Below are positions 42,832 through 55,331 of a stretch of DNA of 64,000 nt, piece after piece (the stretch's first letter is position 1; every line of letters starts with the position of its first letter). The notes under the pieces were generated by a model. It did no database searches, was not told the DNA's origin, and was given only the letters and a program-made list of their open reading frames with translations. The translations under genes were made by a program, and so were the position numbers. The DNA is from Lathyrus oleraceus (taxonomy: Eukaryota > Streptophyta > Magnoliopsida > Fabales > Fabaceae): assembly GCF_024323335.1 (NCBI RefSeq), contig NC_066580.1:85173391-85237390 (forward strand). Direction: 5' to 3'.

Positions 42832-44069
42832 TGTAGCGGAGTATTCGTTACCATTAGAGATATTGACTAAATCCAAGGTAAATCATACAAGTCAAGTCGC
42901 CACCGCACTTCTATTTATCCAAAGGAATGGTTAGAAAGCGAACAAAAACCTAAAAGTTTTATCGAATCAAAAACTAGTAAAAATGTCAGAGATCTGGGTA
43001 AAGGGGTTGGTTATGCAATGGGAAGGTTTTAAGAACCCAAAACATCCTAGGTACTCCTAGGGATCCCTTTTCATACTTGTTGTAAGGTTATTATTTTGTG
43101 AAAATTATTTGTGCAAACATGATTGAAGGGATGAGAAGAGAATATACAAATTTATTTACATTTTTGTGTTTGGATGGATAAACCCATTGCCTACGTACCA
43201 TCTTAAAAAGATTAGGATCAAAACCTCGTAGTTCGGGTAAAAATCTCAAAATGAGTTGGTGAATTCATTGGTCCAAAATCCTTAAGGTCTTTTGTTATCC
43301 AAGGGAGAAAACTCAACCTAAAACCACAAATCCATCATGTGAGGATAGCTTCAACATGCTAGTGAGGGGTTAACCCTATAATAAGCATGGAAGACTCATT
43401 GTCCATCACTAAGGACATAATTGAGTATTACATCTACCTCAAGGATAACTCAAACCTAATAGCTAAAGGTTATGAAAAAGTTTGATTAAAGAAGTAGCCA
43501 TTGAAACCACAAAAAGACATTTGAATGGGTTATATTTACCAATGAAAAGTATGTACAAAATGGTCAAAGTTGACTTAGAAGTTCAATTCAAGATAAGTGT
43601 TATGAAAAGAAAAGTTTGAAAATCAAAAGCATAAGGCTTAGGTTTCTAATGTTGAAAACAAGTGTTAAATGTTTGCACAAAGGTTTTGGCTTGGGTTAGA
43701 GTGGAGGGAAGAAGAAGAATGGCTAAAGTCCTAAACATACAAGAGGTAAGGAATAAGAAGTAAAACCACAAATGGAGTTCCTCTCTTGAGATCATATTGA
43801 TGATCCAAGTAGCTCCCATCCTTTGGAATAAGCAATCACATAAGCATAAACTCAAGCAATCAACAATCAAATGAACTCTTGGAAAGATCTTCAATGTATC
43901 TTGGATCCCTCTCTCTTAGAGGCTCATGGAAATGGTTCCTCAATTTGGATCAAGTTGGAATCCCTAGAACAAGAACACACACATCGAAAGATTCTAGCAA
44001 AACAAATAAGGAATGGACAAGAAGAGTTTAGAAGTTTTTCCTTTCAAAGTCATCTTCAACATTAAGCAT

Positions 44070-44145
44070 TCTAAAGGCCCAATGCCTAGTTGCTCTTTGA
44101 CTTTTATAGCACTCTAAAGGCCCAATGCCTAGTTGCTCTTTGACT
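44070..44145. repeat. 43-bp tandem duplication in LTR E
   Basis: TCTAAAGGCCCAATGCCTAG and the following bases recur 43 bp later, almost unchanged. Confidence 0.8.
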
Positions 44146-45658
44146 CCAAATTTACATAGGGAAAGTCCTATAGTCTAAGTCCATTTGTCCATTTCTTTGC
44201 ATTGTGGTCAACAACAATCAAACAAAACACAAGCAAAAAATTATATACACAATTATGTGCTCAAGTGAGCAAAAGGCAAATTGCATTAACATAAACATGT
44301 GCTCAAGTGAGCAAAGGAAAAAACAAATGAATAATATGTACAAGAATAGTAAATTGCATAAATGTAAAGTGCAAAAAGTAAATGTTAATGGTTAATGGTT
44401 AGTGTTAGTAGTTAGTGTGCCATAAGGCAAATTTAGCGCTATGTTAAGCAATCGTAATTGGACTTATGTAGAAGTCACAACTATCTGAGGCCGGTCAATA
44501 ATAATGTAGGCAACAACACAAGTTAGAAGTCATGATTAGTGAACCAAGTTCCAACAACTTGCCATGCCAAAAAGAAAATGGGAAATGATCTTGTATTGGT
44601 TTAAGTCCTTTGCATGATGTAAGAAGCAACCTATCCTTAATGCAAAGCCATTCACTTGATCATTTGATCAAGATGAATTAGATTTGAATCAAGGAAGATT
44701 AAGCCTCCCTAATCAATACTAACTTATCAACCTTTAACTCATTGATCAAAAGGAAAAGAAGAAGAAGAAGGAGATGGATAATGGAAATGGAAATGAGAAG
44801 AATAAATGACATTAAATGAAATAGAATGTACCAATCAACAAGTGTTGACCAATGACATTGAGGATCATGGTCAAATAATCAAAAACAGAAATGAGATGAA
44901 GATTGGAAGTCAAGAAATAAACAAAATATTTTTGGCATTTTTAATATTTGAAAATAAACTTGAATTAAAATAATAAAGAAAGGTCAAACTTCAAAATCAC
45001 TTCAAATCAATTTTGAAAGGTCCAAGTGATTTATCCCAAGTCCAACTAGGTCAAACAAAGTTTGACAAAAAAATTCAGCATTTTTAAAAGTCATAAACTA
45101 TTTTTAATCAATTAAAAATGAATAAAAATAACCTAATTGAACTAAAATCTCAAATAAATCTCAAATAAATTAATAAATTGATGAGAATATTTTTCATAGA
45201 TCCATCATCATTCAAATAGGTTGAGAAAATATTTTTGTATTTTTTGAATATCAAAAACTATTTAAAATGAATTAAAAATAACCAGAAAAGAGAAAATTCA
45301 CAAAAAATATCAAATGATAAAATAAAGAATATTAAAAATCATTTTTAGAAACTAGAATTAAAAAGAGAAATAATGCAATTGGCCCCATATTTTTTGGAAT
45401 TAAAATGAAAGAGTTATAATTTTTTGAAGTTTAATGGAATAAAAGAAATAAAATGGAAATTGTAAAAATCAGAAAAAACCACAAGGGTCTGATCAAGCCT
45501 CATTAATTGAGTGGCTGATCAGAGGGCTCTCAAGCGCGTGCTTACCATTTACATGAGTCAAGCGCGTGGTACCGTGCATTAAATGAAGTCAAACATAACA
45601 AGGGCCAGGATTAGATCTGGGAAACGCATCCAAGGGTCCAGATTTGATCTGGCAAAGA

Positions 45659-45680
45659 GACGGTGGTGTACACCACCGTC
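45659..45680. other. Perfect 22-bp palindrome in LTR E
   Basis: Half-site GACGGTGGTGT followed directly by its reverse complement, centred on GTAC. It is 2.07 kb from the LTR start. Confidence 0.75.
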
Positions 45681-45767
45681 TTCTCCGGCGAGTCCAGGGA
45701 TTCCGGCCAAAGTTGCAGGTTCTAAAAACTTGATGAAAATGAGCGATCCTCATATCATTGGAAAGCT

Positions 45768-45787
45768 GGGGTGATGTACATCACCCC
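45768..45787. other. Perfect 20-bp palindrome in LTR E
   Basis: Half-site GGGGTGATGT followed directly by its reverse complement, again centred on GTAC, about 108 bp from the first. Confidence 0.75.
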
Positions 45788-46226
45788 TGTACCATTAGTT
45801 TCTCTTATAGATCCCCATAGTAAGAGAAATCAGAAGGAGAAAAATATGGTGCTCATGCTGAACTTCATGGATTTCAAAAATTGAGCATATAGCAATGATG
45901 CCTCTATAGAGAGGACTTCAAACAACACAATATCAAGGCCAATAGATCAAAGAATAAGGAGTTTCGAAGAAAAAACCAGTTGATGAACACCTTTGAACTA
46001 TGAAGCTTTGAGTCTCTTTCCTTGCTTCCTTTTGCCAAACAGAACTTCAATGGACTAGATAATGAAGGTTTAGGAACTTTAGATCTGAAGATTCAACCAA
46101 ATTCAATTGAATTTCAGATCTGAAATTTTGAAGAAATGTGAATTAGTTCCTTTGGTATGGTTGGGAATTCACTCTTGCAGCATTTCAGGCGCCTTTAGGT
46201 TGAGTTTTGAAGTGAGCAATGCCTTC

Positions 46227-46234
46227 TATTTATA
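46227..46234 (-). promoter_or_regulatory. TATA box of LTR E
   Basis: The minus strand reads GGCTATAAATAGAAGG, a canonical plant TATA box 1.5 kb from the LTR start. Confidence 0.65.
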
Positions 46235-47744
46235 GCCACAACTGATGCAAAGTCATGAAGAAATCGTGTGCATGAGAATTGGGTCCTCCATGCATGGGCC
46301 TGTACAGATGCATGTGAGGCCCAAGATCAAATGCAAATGCAAGCTGAGCTCATGCGTAGGAAGTTTGGACGTGTGATTTGCAAGGCAATGGCTTGTGCAT
46401 GAAGTTTAATCATGAATTGCATAATTGTGCCTAAAACTTCACCTCTTCCAAAATGTCAATTAGAAAATCCAAACATAAGCATGTGGTAATGGTTGGAAAG
46501 GTCTTGACATAAGGAACAAAAGTTATGTTGGACAAAAACTCATTTGACGTGTGGAAATTTATGAAAACAAGCCATGAAGCTCATAGTGTAAAACATGCTT
46601 TTGAGAATTTTGTCAAAATGAAACAACTTCAAACCCTTCTGTATTGATGATGCAAGCCTCAAATGGAAAAACGTCCAACATAAAAGTTGTAGATCTTTTC
46701 AAAACAATCAAAATGGACTTAAAGTTTTCGTCATCCGGGTTTTTGATGAAGACGTTATGGGCACTTGAAGTTGGACTTTTTTGTCTTTCAATGCATTTGG
46801 TCCAAAGTGACCTATAATGTTTTGCATTATCACATGTATTTTTTTTTTAGATTTTGAAATTTTATTCAAAATAACATTTGAAGTAGACACAAAAATATTT
46901 CCAATGCATTTGATCCCACCTCAAAATCATAAAAAATGAATGAGTTATGTTCTTGGGAAGTTGACCCAAGATTAGGGTTTCAGTCAAAATGACCTATAAT
47001 GTCTTGGAATGGGAGATGACCTTCCAAGCTTCAAATAACTTTTTGATGAACATGAAAGTTGTTTATATTGTCATTAAGAACATTTTTTATCTTGGGGCAT
47101 TTTACCAACACATAAAACGTTAGGTCTCAGTGCATTTCAAAATAGTCAGATGAATTGACTGATCAACTTCTCAAGTCCACAACTCATATCTTGATGAATT
47201 GATGATTGAGGACACTCAAATAAGATCAAATATGCATGAAATGATGAATTAGAGAACTTCCCTTGATTGTATTTGACCATGGGCTGAGGTTGCTTCATTA
47301 GCAAGGCATTATGGGTGATCGGATGAATTAGGGTTTCCTTGGGAAACAAACCTCAAACCCCTTGACTTGCTTTGATCAAAATGAGGAATTGAGATAATAG
47401 GGAGGCATATTTGATGGATGAGAGCTTTGGGGACCATTACCATGCTTGCTTTCATCTTCTCTTAGCCATATCATTGCACCAATGATCTCTTAGAAGCTTT
47501 GGGCCTTGTGATTGCTCAAGCTACAAACAAAAGATGTTAGTGACATATTTTTGTGCTTTTGGTTAGTGAATAAAAAATGAGAAAAGAAATTATATACAAT
47601 TCAAGCATGCTTGGTGATCTCAAACCACTCACAAGAGGTCCCCACCAAAAGGGAAGGAGCCAAGGTGCTTATGATCCTTGAGGCTTTGCAAATGCAATGT
47701 TATGATGCCATGAGGGATCTTAGGGTCAAAATTGGGGTCTTACA

Positions 47745-48909
47745 GATGCCCATATTTAAGGTCATTCTAGCCGGAGAAGTGAAGGTTAAAATCTTCGTCT
47801 CGACGAGGTAGAATGGGCTTAAATAATAACAAAGAGACGAATTTGGGTCCCTAAGAGACCTCATGATGCAAATGTATGTATGCAAATGGTAACACTCTGT
47901 GGGGATATGTGTCCACAGAGAAAGAAATCAGGAATAATTGAAAAATCCCCTAGAGTAACACACTCATAAATGGGATAGAGACTCTAGGGACTTTACTGGG
48001 GAGTAAAGGGATAAAATGCGTGAACAGGTCACGACTTGAAACTTGCTGAGAGACACAAAGGAAATCCATGAAATAAAGCCATGGAAAGACTCGAGCTGAC
48101 TCAAAGATGCATGTATTGGGGAATATGCCAATACAGCAAAACTTATCCGTAAATGATACTTCGGATAAATATCCGGTTTCAGGCTGAGAGAATCCACTAA
48201 GGGACCTCGCTGGGGAAACACCCAAACAAAATTCCTCTAGGGAAGCAACGGGATGAGGTATTACCGGTTACTGGGTAATATGCTCAAAGAGACATGTGAT
48301 CCGAACACCGGTATAAAGGTGAGATAACAACATGCTCTGGGAGAATGAATATCTAAGACCGGTATAAAGGTGAGAGATATTAAACATCCGAAAATCATCT
48401 AAGGAAGACCTAAAAAGGTAAACTTCAACTTAGGAGAATCTGACTCCGCAAGGGGACAAAAAGTCATAATAGGGAGCAGGGGGGAAGGAACACCAGGGAT
48501 ACCGGTTACTGGGCATACAATAGGTGACCAACCAAGGCGTGAATTGGGAAATATTTCCAATACACTCATCATCCAAAAGAGGGCTAAAAGCAAAACTCGA
48601 TTATAGGATGGACATTCGATTCCAATAAAAAAGGATACGAATCTTACTCGACTGGGGAAGAACAAGAGGCTTCGACCAAAAAGTGCATGAATATATTATT
48701 TATTACTATCGGAACGTAGATATATACTCGTATGGAAGATTATCCATAACCGGTTACTGGGTTAATAAAGGATAAATCGACCGAACAGAGAGGACATCGG
48801 GATACCCCATACTAGGTATAAAATGATGACCAAACAAAGGGAGAGACAATCATTACCAACAAAGGGTAAATGAGAGATGACTCGCTGGGGATAAATTGCT
48901 TTATCAGAG
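47745..48909 (-). repeat. 3' UTR of element E
   Basis: Begins with the polypurine block next to the LTR. Contains CTGGGGA-type heptamers and ACC...GGT hairpins: TATTACC/GGTAATA (48259-48265, 48274-48280), CACC/GGTG (48306-48321), TAACC/GGTTA (48747-48764) nested in TTATCC/GGATAA (48740-48775). A weakened copy of the 47-bp hairpin lies at about 48686-48730. No protein. Confidence 0.8.
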
Positions 48910-50550
48910 TGTCGCAACCTGAAAAATACAGTGCGCGAAAAAACAACCGGCGAAAGAAAATGACAGGAGAGTCGCCACCGTGCGTTTTTCATCCCAAAGG
49001 AGGGAAAGGAAATGCTCGAAGTAAACCTGAAAAAGGAAAGGACAAGACGGGGTCTCGCAACCAAATCTTGGGTTCAGGAGTCGGTTATGCGAAGGGAAGG
49101 TATTAGCACCCCTACGCATCCGTAGTATTCTACGGGATCCACTTGTCTTGTTCTCGTCTAAAGGGTGTGTGTTTATCTTGTGCTGTTTGCCAAAAAAAAG
49201 GGGTTAAATGAAAATGACTCGCGCGGATGTCGCATCCACTGCATACGTATCTCATCTGAATATGAGAATCAGAGTCTTCGTAGCTCGGCTACCTATGGGT
49301 TGGGGGGATGTGTGCTCGCTAAGACATCGCGTCTTATGTCTACGTATCTCATCTGGCCTGAGAATCAGAGCAAAACGTAGTTCGGCTAACTACGGGGTTA
49401 TGGATTGGGTTTTAGACGAACGACGTCACTACGCAATCTACCGGATGCTCGATCTTTGGAGACTTACTCGCCTGTAGTAGAAGGAGTTAACGTGTTGCTT
49501 TGGGTTTTAGGGTTTGGGATGCTCAAGGGCAAAAAGGCAGTCCTTGATGAAGGAACCGTGCTACCTGCAGGGATACGAACACATACAAAACAAACATTAA
49601 TAAAGTAAATGTGCCAACAAGAGGCTCAGAAGTAAATAAACAAAAGAAAACAAATGCCTCCTATTGAGGTCTTCCAGCTAAGAAAGCGATAAAATGCGGA
49701 AAAGAGGTAAAAGTACCACACGGATGAAGATCCGAAGTAATAACAATTAAAGGAGTAAGAAACCCAGGGACCTCCCAAGCTAATGCCATCAAAGAAAAGT
49801 GAGTCAGTACAGGTAATCGGAATGAACCTCCAGGGGGTATCCCATAAATAAAGTGGGAAAACCACGCAAACCATCTCTGCAAGAGTCTGTGAGCCCGCAC
49901 AAAAAACTCAACAAAAGGGTTAGTGAAACACGATAAGCATTTTTTTCATGAATAACAGTATGGTTTCATAAACCTCAAACCCTGTGGCATACATTTCAGA
50001 AATCATGTGATTAAACATTCAAGGCATAGGTTTCACCCATTCATGCATAATTAAACCCGTGGGAAAAAACATAATGAAATTCATCCATCATACCTCATAC
50101 ATTCAGATGATCCAAATTAAGAGCATAAAATCATGGGAATGAGGCAAACCTGATGGGAGAGACCGGTTGAAATCAAATGGCACGGCTGGGTTGGCAAGAC
50201 AATGAAAGTGTGTGAGTCAGATTGAATTTTTCAGAGCTGCCTGGGGGTTACTCTGAGTTCTCTGTCAGGTTTCTCTCCAGGTTTTGTCAAGGGTTTTGTT
50301 TCAAGGAAACCTCAGAGTATTTTGCTTCTCTTCCTTTTTCTCAAGTGAAGCCTTGGTATTTATAGACTGAATTTCATGGTTTTGTGGGCTCAAATGAGAG
50401 AGACCCAAGTCCAAAATTTTTTATTATAAAAAATTATTATTATTATTATTATTATTTTTTTTTGGATCTAATTCTGATTGACATGATGAAATGCAATATG
50501 AAATGCTAAATGAATGCATGAATGAGGAGGGCAAATTTTGGGGTGTTACA
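48910..50550 (-). repeat. 3' LTR of element F
   Basis: 1641 bp, starting TGTAACACCCCAAAATTTGC at 50550 and ending GGTTGCGACA at 48910. Contains a TTA microsatellite (about 50428-50455) and a TATA box. Much shorter than the B LTR, which has the same ends. Confidence 0.87.
50357..50364 (-). promoter_or_regulatory. TATA box of LTR F
   Basis: The minus strand reads GTCTATAAATACC, 0.19 kb from the LTR start. Confidence 0.6.
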
Positions 50551-51102
50551 GCTGCCCCTATTCAATCATCAGCTAAACCGAGTAGGATGAAAGCGAACAG
50601 CTTATCAGACAAACGGGGTGAGCTGTGATTGAATACCAAAGATAGACCGAAATTTTGCACTCCGAGAACACCACAAAAACGCGGAAATACACCGTGCTGT
50701 TTATTTTTCTTCCGATCATCTGGCTTAATCTGGAGTTTCGATCATCTGCCTGGAAATTAATTTTGATCCTCGGGCTGGATACGATTTTGATCTTCTGGCT
50801 AGATCTTCTTCGATCTTCTGGCTAGATCTCCTTCGTTTCGATTCTCTGGCTGAATCTACTTCGATCTTCTGGCTAGATCTGGATTGTTTTGATGATAAAT
50901 TCCCATCATTAGGATCCCGCATCTGAGGCATGCGCTGGTTGACCCTCTTTTGAAATCTACACCCAACCTTCATATTAGATATGCAGCTTCGAGAATATTC
51001 AACTTTTGGGCTTCGTACATATTCTTCGGGCTAGAACATGTTGTAACGACTCCTCAATTAGACTTGCTGGGGAAATAAAGCTTGTAGGCGACTTCACTGG
51101 GG

Positions 51103-51289
51103 AATCTTCGAAATGACCCTCAGGCTGGATCACTAGAACACGATTCTCAGGCTGAATCTTCGAAATGACCCTCAGGCTGGATCACTGGAACACGATTCTC
51201 AGGCTGAATCTTCAAAATGACCCTCAGGCTGGATCACTGGAACACGATTCTCAGGCTGAATCTTCGAAATGACCCTCAGGCTGGATCAC
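51103..51289. repeat. 52-bp tandem repeat, 3.6 copies
   Basis: Units start at 51103, 51155, 51207 and 51259 with AATCTTCGAAATGACCCTCA. Copies differ at one or two bases, so the array is young. Ogre 3' UTR arrays are a known source of satellites. Confidence 0.88.
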
Positions 51290-51813
51290 TCACGCTTGAT
51301 CCTCTGGCTGGATCTCATGACCTTGGTTGTAAAGTAATTCTTCAGTCTGCTTGGAAGAACCTGTTTATCAGCTTATGTGTATGCTTGATATGATATGCAT
51401 GCAAATGCAAATGTTATGCATGGTGTAAAAAGAAATCTGCTTGGGGAAGCAAACTCTGGTAGGGAACAGATCGCTGTATCAATCCTTGAATGCTCTGTGG
51501 GGAATGATCCGTCTGCCGGAACCAATGAGCCACCAAAAATAAATTGGCTGCTTGAAAAGTTGACCTTGCGGGGGGAGTATCAACTATGGAAACTTTGTTC
51601 GGCGAGGCTCTGTGAGGAGAGTCTGTGGGGAAAACACTTCTTGGGGAAATGTCGTAGGAAACGACCTTTGCTGGGGATATGAACTTGCTAATCGCCCTCA
51701 AGTTGGGGATTAACAAATCTGTTAAAAATAATCTGCTGGGGATGAGATGAACACTGGGAACACCACCCTCTTGTCCGTTGGGTATGCAACCACTCCACTG
51801 TTGCTAAGAAGAT

Positions 51814-51897
51814 ACAGTCTGACACTGTTAACTCCGTTGGGGATATATAGTCTGGATACTGTCAACTCAACTGGGGATAGACAGTCTGGATACTGTC
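51814..51897. other. Repeated ACAGT/ACTGT hairpins in the F 3' UTR
   Basis: ACAGT/ACTGT (51814-51828) and GACAGT/ACTGTC (51880-51897), with a diverged copy between them, spaced by NTGGGGAT heptamers. Confidence 0.45.
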
Positions 51898-52500
51898 AAC
51901 TCTGTTGGGGAACATGCTCTGCTGAGGAGAGACTTTGTCAACCGCTTGGGGATGAGGATTCATGACTTGGCATCCGGTTCCTGTGACCTGCAACCAAAAA
52001 TACACGTATGCCTCGGGGGAATTACTCGGTTTGAATTCACCGTTCGGGATTAAGCACATTCAAAGCAATTTTAAATGTTTTCCTGTGTAAATCATCTGCA
52101 AAAGCCACCATTATGTTCATATGCAATATGTTTTATCAAAAATTCGGACATTTTTGCAAACAAACTGATAAATGAAAAATAAAGAGGCTCTTTAACTGAA
52201 TTATTCGACTCTTACTGGGGAGAAAATTTGTGCCAAGAATAGGCGAGGGTATCAGGAAGCTGATCCCTAAAAAGAGGTGATCGCTATAAAAAGAGAACTA
52301 TCCTAATGGAAATGGGGATACGAGGTCCCACCGAGTTTCGACTCTGCTATGGCTCGTATGTCCTCAAGACGCTCTGCTCATCTTGCTTTCTGAAGTGGAT
52401 GATTAGTCGATCTTTAACCTTCGAAGATTGCCGGATTGAATGAAACGGTGATATAACACTGATGAACACAAATCATAGTCATTCGCTTATTCTCTAACTT

Positions 52501-52600
52501 TTGCCTGGATCGCCCCCTTTTCGGGTTTTCAATCCATCGGGATACCCATTTTTTCCTGAGCCGCCCTTTTGGGTTTTCGACTCACCGGGTGTACTCTTTT
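52501..52600 (-). other. Inverted-repeat units next to the integrase tail of F
   Basis: TGGAT (52506-52510) with ATCCA (52532-52536) around CCC-TTTTC-GGG, and TGAG (52557-52560) with CTCA (52581-52584) around CCC-TTTT-GGG. Same family as 8150-8345. Confidence 0.5.
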
Positions 52601-52714
52601 TTATATCCCTAATTTTTGCCCGAACCTCTTTATTCTTTTTTTTTTGGTTCGTCGGGATGCCCTCTTTTTGCCTGGACTATTCTTTTTATCGTCCAGCAGG
52701 TCTATTTTATGCAA

Positions 52715-52960
52715 AGTATTTTTTTAACTGCGTCTGAGTTGACAGGGGACGGGAAGTCTTTGCCATCCATGGTTGTCAGCATCAGAGCTCCGCCAGAGAA
52801 AACTCATTTAACCACGTATGGACCCTCGTAGTTCGGTGTCCATTTGCCCCTATGATCTGTGTTGGGAGGAAGAAATCTTTTGAGTACCAATTCACCGACT
52901 TGATACCCCCGCGGGCGCAATTTCTGACCAAATGCTTTCTTCATTCGTCTCTGACCGAGA
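52715..52960 (-). pseudogene. Integrase C-terminal tail of element F
   Basis: Encodes GQRRMKKAFGQKLRPRGYQ, a GELVLKRF strand and KWTPNYEGPYVVK, matching A's tail, with later codons in a shifted frame. It is joined directly to RNase H sequence, so the zinc finger and catalytic core of integrase are gone. Confidence 0.82.
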
Positions 52961-53720
52961 TACGTCAATTCTGGGTACGTAGTTCCAGCATAGCACCATT
53001 TCCCGTTGGTTTGATTGATGACCAAAGCTGAATCCCCGTATACATCCAGGGTTTTAATCTGTATATTGACAGCTTCCTCAAGTCTTAGGATACAAGCTTC
53101 GTATTCGGCTTCATTGTTGGTGCAGGGAAAAGTTATTCTGGCACCAAATGGCATATGAACCCCCTTCCGGTGTGATCAACACTATACCAACTCCGCGACC
53201 ATTGACGTGGACCGCCCCATCAAACATCATAACCCATTTGGATTCAGGGTCAGGCCCCTCCTCCGGGAGTGGTTCCTCTCAATCTTTCGATTTGAGAAAC
53301 ATGATGTCCTCATCAGGAAAGTCAAACCTCATAGGTTGGTAATCATCAATCGGTTGCTCTGTAAGACACTTCCCTTGATGGCTTTTTGTGAAGTGTATTG
53401 GATGTCATACTCTGTCAGTATCATTTGTCACCTAGTAACCTTTCCAGTAAGTGTTGGCTTTTCAAAAATATACTTGACTGGATCCATTTTTGATATCAAT
53501 AGAGTCGTGTGAGTCAACATATACTGTCTTAGTCGGCGAGCAGCCCATGCCAAAGCGCGGCAAGTTTTCTCGAGCAATGAGTATCTTTGTTCACAGTCTA
53601 AACTTTTGCTAAGGTAGTATATTGCATGCTCTTTTCGACCTGACTCGTCATGCTGACCGAGCACACAACCCATTGACCTTTCTAACACAGTCAAGTACAT
53701 GATCAACGGTCTTTCCTCTC
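52961..53720 (-). pseudogene. RNase H region of element F
   Basis: The first part (53720-53428) is open: MYLTVLERSMGCVLGQHDES, the KSLDCEQRYSLLEKTCRAL region and RRLRQYML. The middle (53427-53160) has several stops. The last part (53154-52980) encodes TNNEAEYEACILRLEEAVNI and DVYGDSALVINQ of the second RNase H half. It is fused at about 52970 to the integrase tail. Confidence 0.82.
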
Positions 53721-53925
53721 GGCCTGTAGACTGGCCCCGATGTTGACGGTCTCAATCACCTCCTGATAAGGTGTAATAGCTCGGTCCTCCTGTTTCAATA
53801 ATCTGGCTAACCCTTCAGGCAATTCACAATCTTCCTCAGCCCCTTCTTCGGCTTGATAGATAGGATTGTCGAAGTCATACTTGGCCATAACAGTGTCGTT
53901 AGCAGTGAGATCCGAGTGGTCGGCT
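53721..53925 (-). pseudogene. Start of the RT frame (second exon) of element F
   Basis: From the acceptor the open frame encodes YDFDNPIYQAEEGAEEDCEL and GLARLLKQEDRAI, then jumps to RNase H at about 53720. All RT motifs, including YVDD, are deleted. Confidence 0.8.
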
Positions 53926-54198
53926 CTGCATGATGGAGGATCATGCTTTACCTTAGAATGAGAGATTTTTTTTTTGAAAGAAAGGAAAAACGAAAAAGAA
54001 ACATTGCCATTTTTTTTGTAAAAGTAAAAAAACTAAAAGAAAGAGAACACAAAATTGTTTGCAAAAGCTGTCCTTTATTGATGATAAAAATAATTGCGAA
54101 ATGTATCTAAATGGATGGCCCTACAAATGAGCCGTTACACCTTGGGCAAAGTGCAAGACTTTATTATGCATGTAATAAAGGAAAACAATAAAAATCAC
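53926..54198 (-). other. Predicted intron of element F
   Basis: On the minus strand, donor GTGATT overlaps the stop TGA (54195-54197) and acceptor CATGCAG ends at 53926; 273 nt. Splicing keeps the frame open into the RT linker, as in A and D. Confidence 0.75.
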
Positions 54199-55088
54199 TC
54201 TTTCAGCAGAGTAACCCGGACGGTTTTTTCAGACGACCAATTGTCGAGCTTTTCTCCCGGGACACACGGGCGAATCCAGCTATCTAAGTCACAGCCGCTG
54301 TCAGCCTTGTCTTCATCTACAGCATTGACGATGTGGGGAGAAACCAAACCCTCGCTGGAGAGAGTACCGACTTCATTCTTCTGAGATCCCGGAGCATACC
54401 CCAATCCAAACTTGTCTTCTTTGATGATTGGCTCCACAAATTTGCCCCAGCCTGGGCATTACCAGCCTTAACCACTTCAACAGCTTGCTTGTATGAAGAG
54501 ATAGAAGTCCCGACCTTCTCAAACTCAGGTGAAAAGACAGCTTCGGGCGCGACCTCATTGATGTTTATGGCTTCGAAGCCCTGACACAGCATCTCGTGCA
54601 TCTCGCCGTCCATCTCTACATACTTAAATGTAGATAGGTGGCTAACAAAAATATCCTCTTCACCACAGACAGTGACGACCTGACCTTCTAGTTCATATTT
54701 GAGCTTCTGGTGGAGGGTAGAAGTAACAGCACCGGCAGCATGAATCCAAGGCCGACCTAGCAGACAACTGTAGGCAGGCTGGATATCCATCACATAAAAG
54801 GTGCTCTTGAACACCTGCGGTCCAATCTTAACTGGCAACTCAACTTCGCCAAAAACGGCTCTCTTAGAGCCATCAAAAGCCATCACAACTAAGTTACTTG
54901 GCCTCAGGATGGTGTCATCGCAATCCAACTTCGTTAAGGCTTTCTTTGGAAGAACATTCAAAGAAGAGCCTGTATCAACCAAAACATGGGAAAGCATCAC
55001 CCCTTTGCACTCCATTGTGATATGCAAGGCTTTGTTGTGATTCCTGCCCTCAGACGTCAGGTCATTATCGGTGAAACCTAGCCCCCGG
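54195..55088 (-). pseudogene. Protease of element F, frameshifted and cut by element G
   Basis: Open from the G insertion point (55088) with TDNDLTSEGRNHNKALHITM, then the retropepsin site VLVDTGSSLNVLPKKALTKL and SCLLGRPWIHAAGAVTSTLH. A small indel near 54450 shifts the frame; the rest (FGLGYAPGSQ ... VRVTLLKE) is read in another frame to the stop at 54195. G's insertion removes the upstream gag from the window. Confidence 0.85.
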
Positions 55089-55331
55089 TGATAACACGAA
55101 ACTATATCACATTTTAAGACTTAATTCAATTAAATTATTTTATCATTTACGCTAATTTATCCCATTTCATCAGATATTATGCAGTATTTCTTTTCTATTT
55201 ACATCAGGTACCCATTTTGAAGCAAAAGTGAAAAAGGGAAGAAAAGGAGGTGTAAAAAGCAACAAAAAGGAGAGAAAAGGAACCAAAGGCCAAAGCCCAG
55301 CCCAAAGCGCACAAGTCACCAATGCTGTGCC

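Larger units (their letters stand above)
42832..47744 (-). repeat. 3' LTR of element E
   Basis: 4913 bp, starting TGTAAGACCCCAATTTTGAC at 47744 and ending CTCCGCTACA at 42832. It differs internally from A: no copy of the CCTGGCC hairpin was seen. It has a long AT-rich part (about 44900-45480), a 43-bp duplication (44070-44145), two perfect palindromes (45659-45680, 45768-45787) and a good TATA box. Confidence 0.9.
42832..48909 (-). mobile_element. Ogre-type element E, 3' end only
   Basis: 3' LTR (42832-47744) plus 1165 bp of 3' UTR, cut by element F at 48909/48910. Its target in D is RT coding sequence (GTTGC before 42832). The remaining internal part is not in the window. Confidence 0.87.
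50551..52714 (-). repeat. 3' UTR of element F
   Basis: 2.2 kb without a protein, starting with a G-rich tract next to the LTR. It holds diverged GATCTTCTGGCTAGATCT repeats (about 50735-50885), a 52-bp tandem array (51103-51289), NTGGGGA heptamers including one 11-nt match to the PBS sequence (near 51729-51739), GACAGT/ACTGTC hairpins and, at 52501-52600, the TTTTTGCC-type inverted repeats seen in A. Confidence 0.8.
48910..55088 (-). mobile_element. Ogre-related element F, deleted, cut by element G
   Basis: Minus-strand order: protease fragment (cut at 55088), intron, RT linker, RNase H, integrase tail, 3' UTR, short LTR. RT and most of integrase are deleted. LTR ends TGTAACACCCC and TTGCGACA are of the B type, but the LTR is only 1.6 kb. 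Confidence 0.87.
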
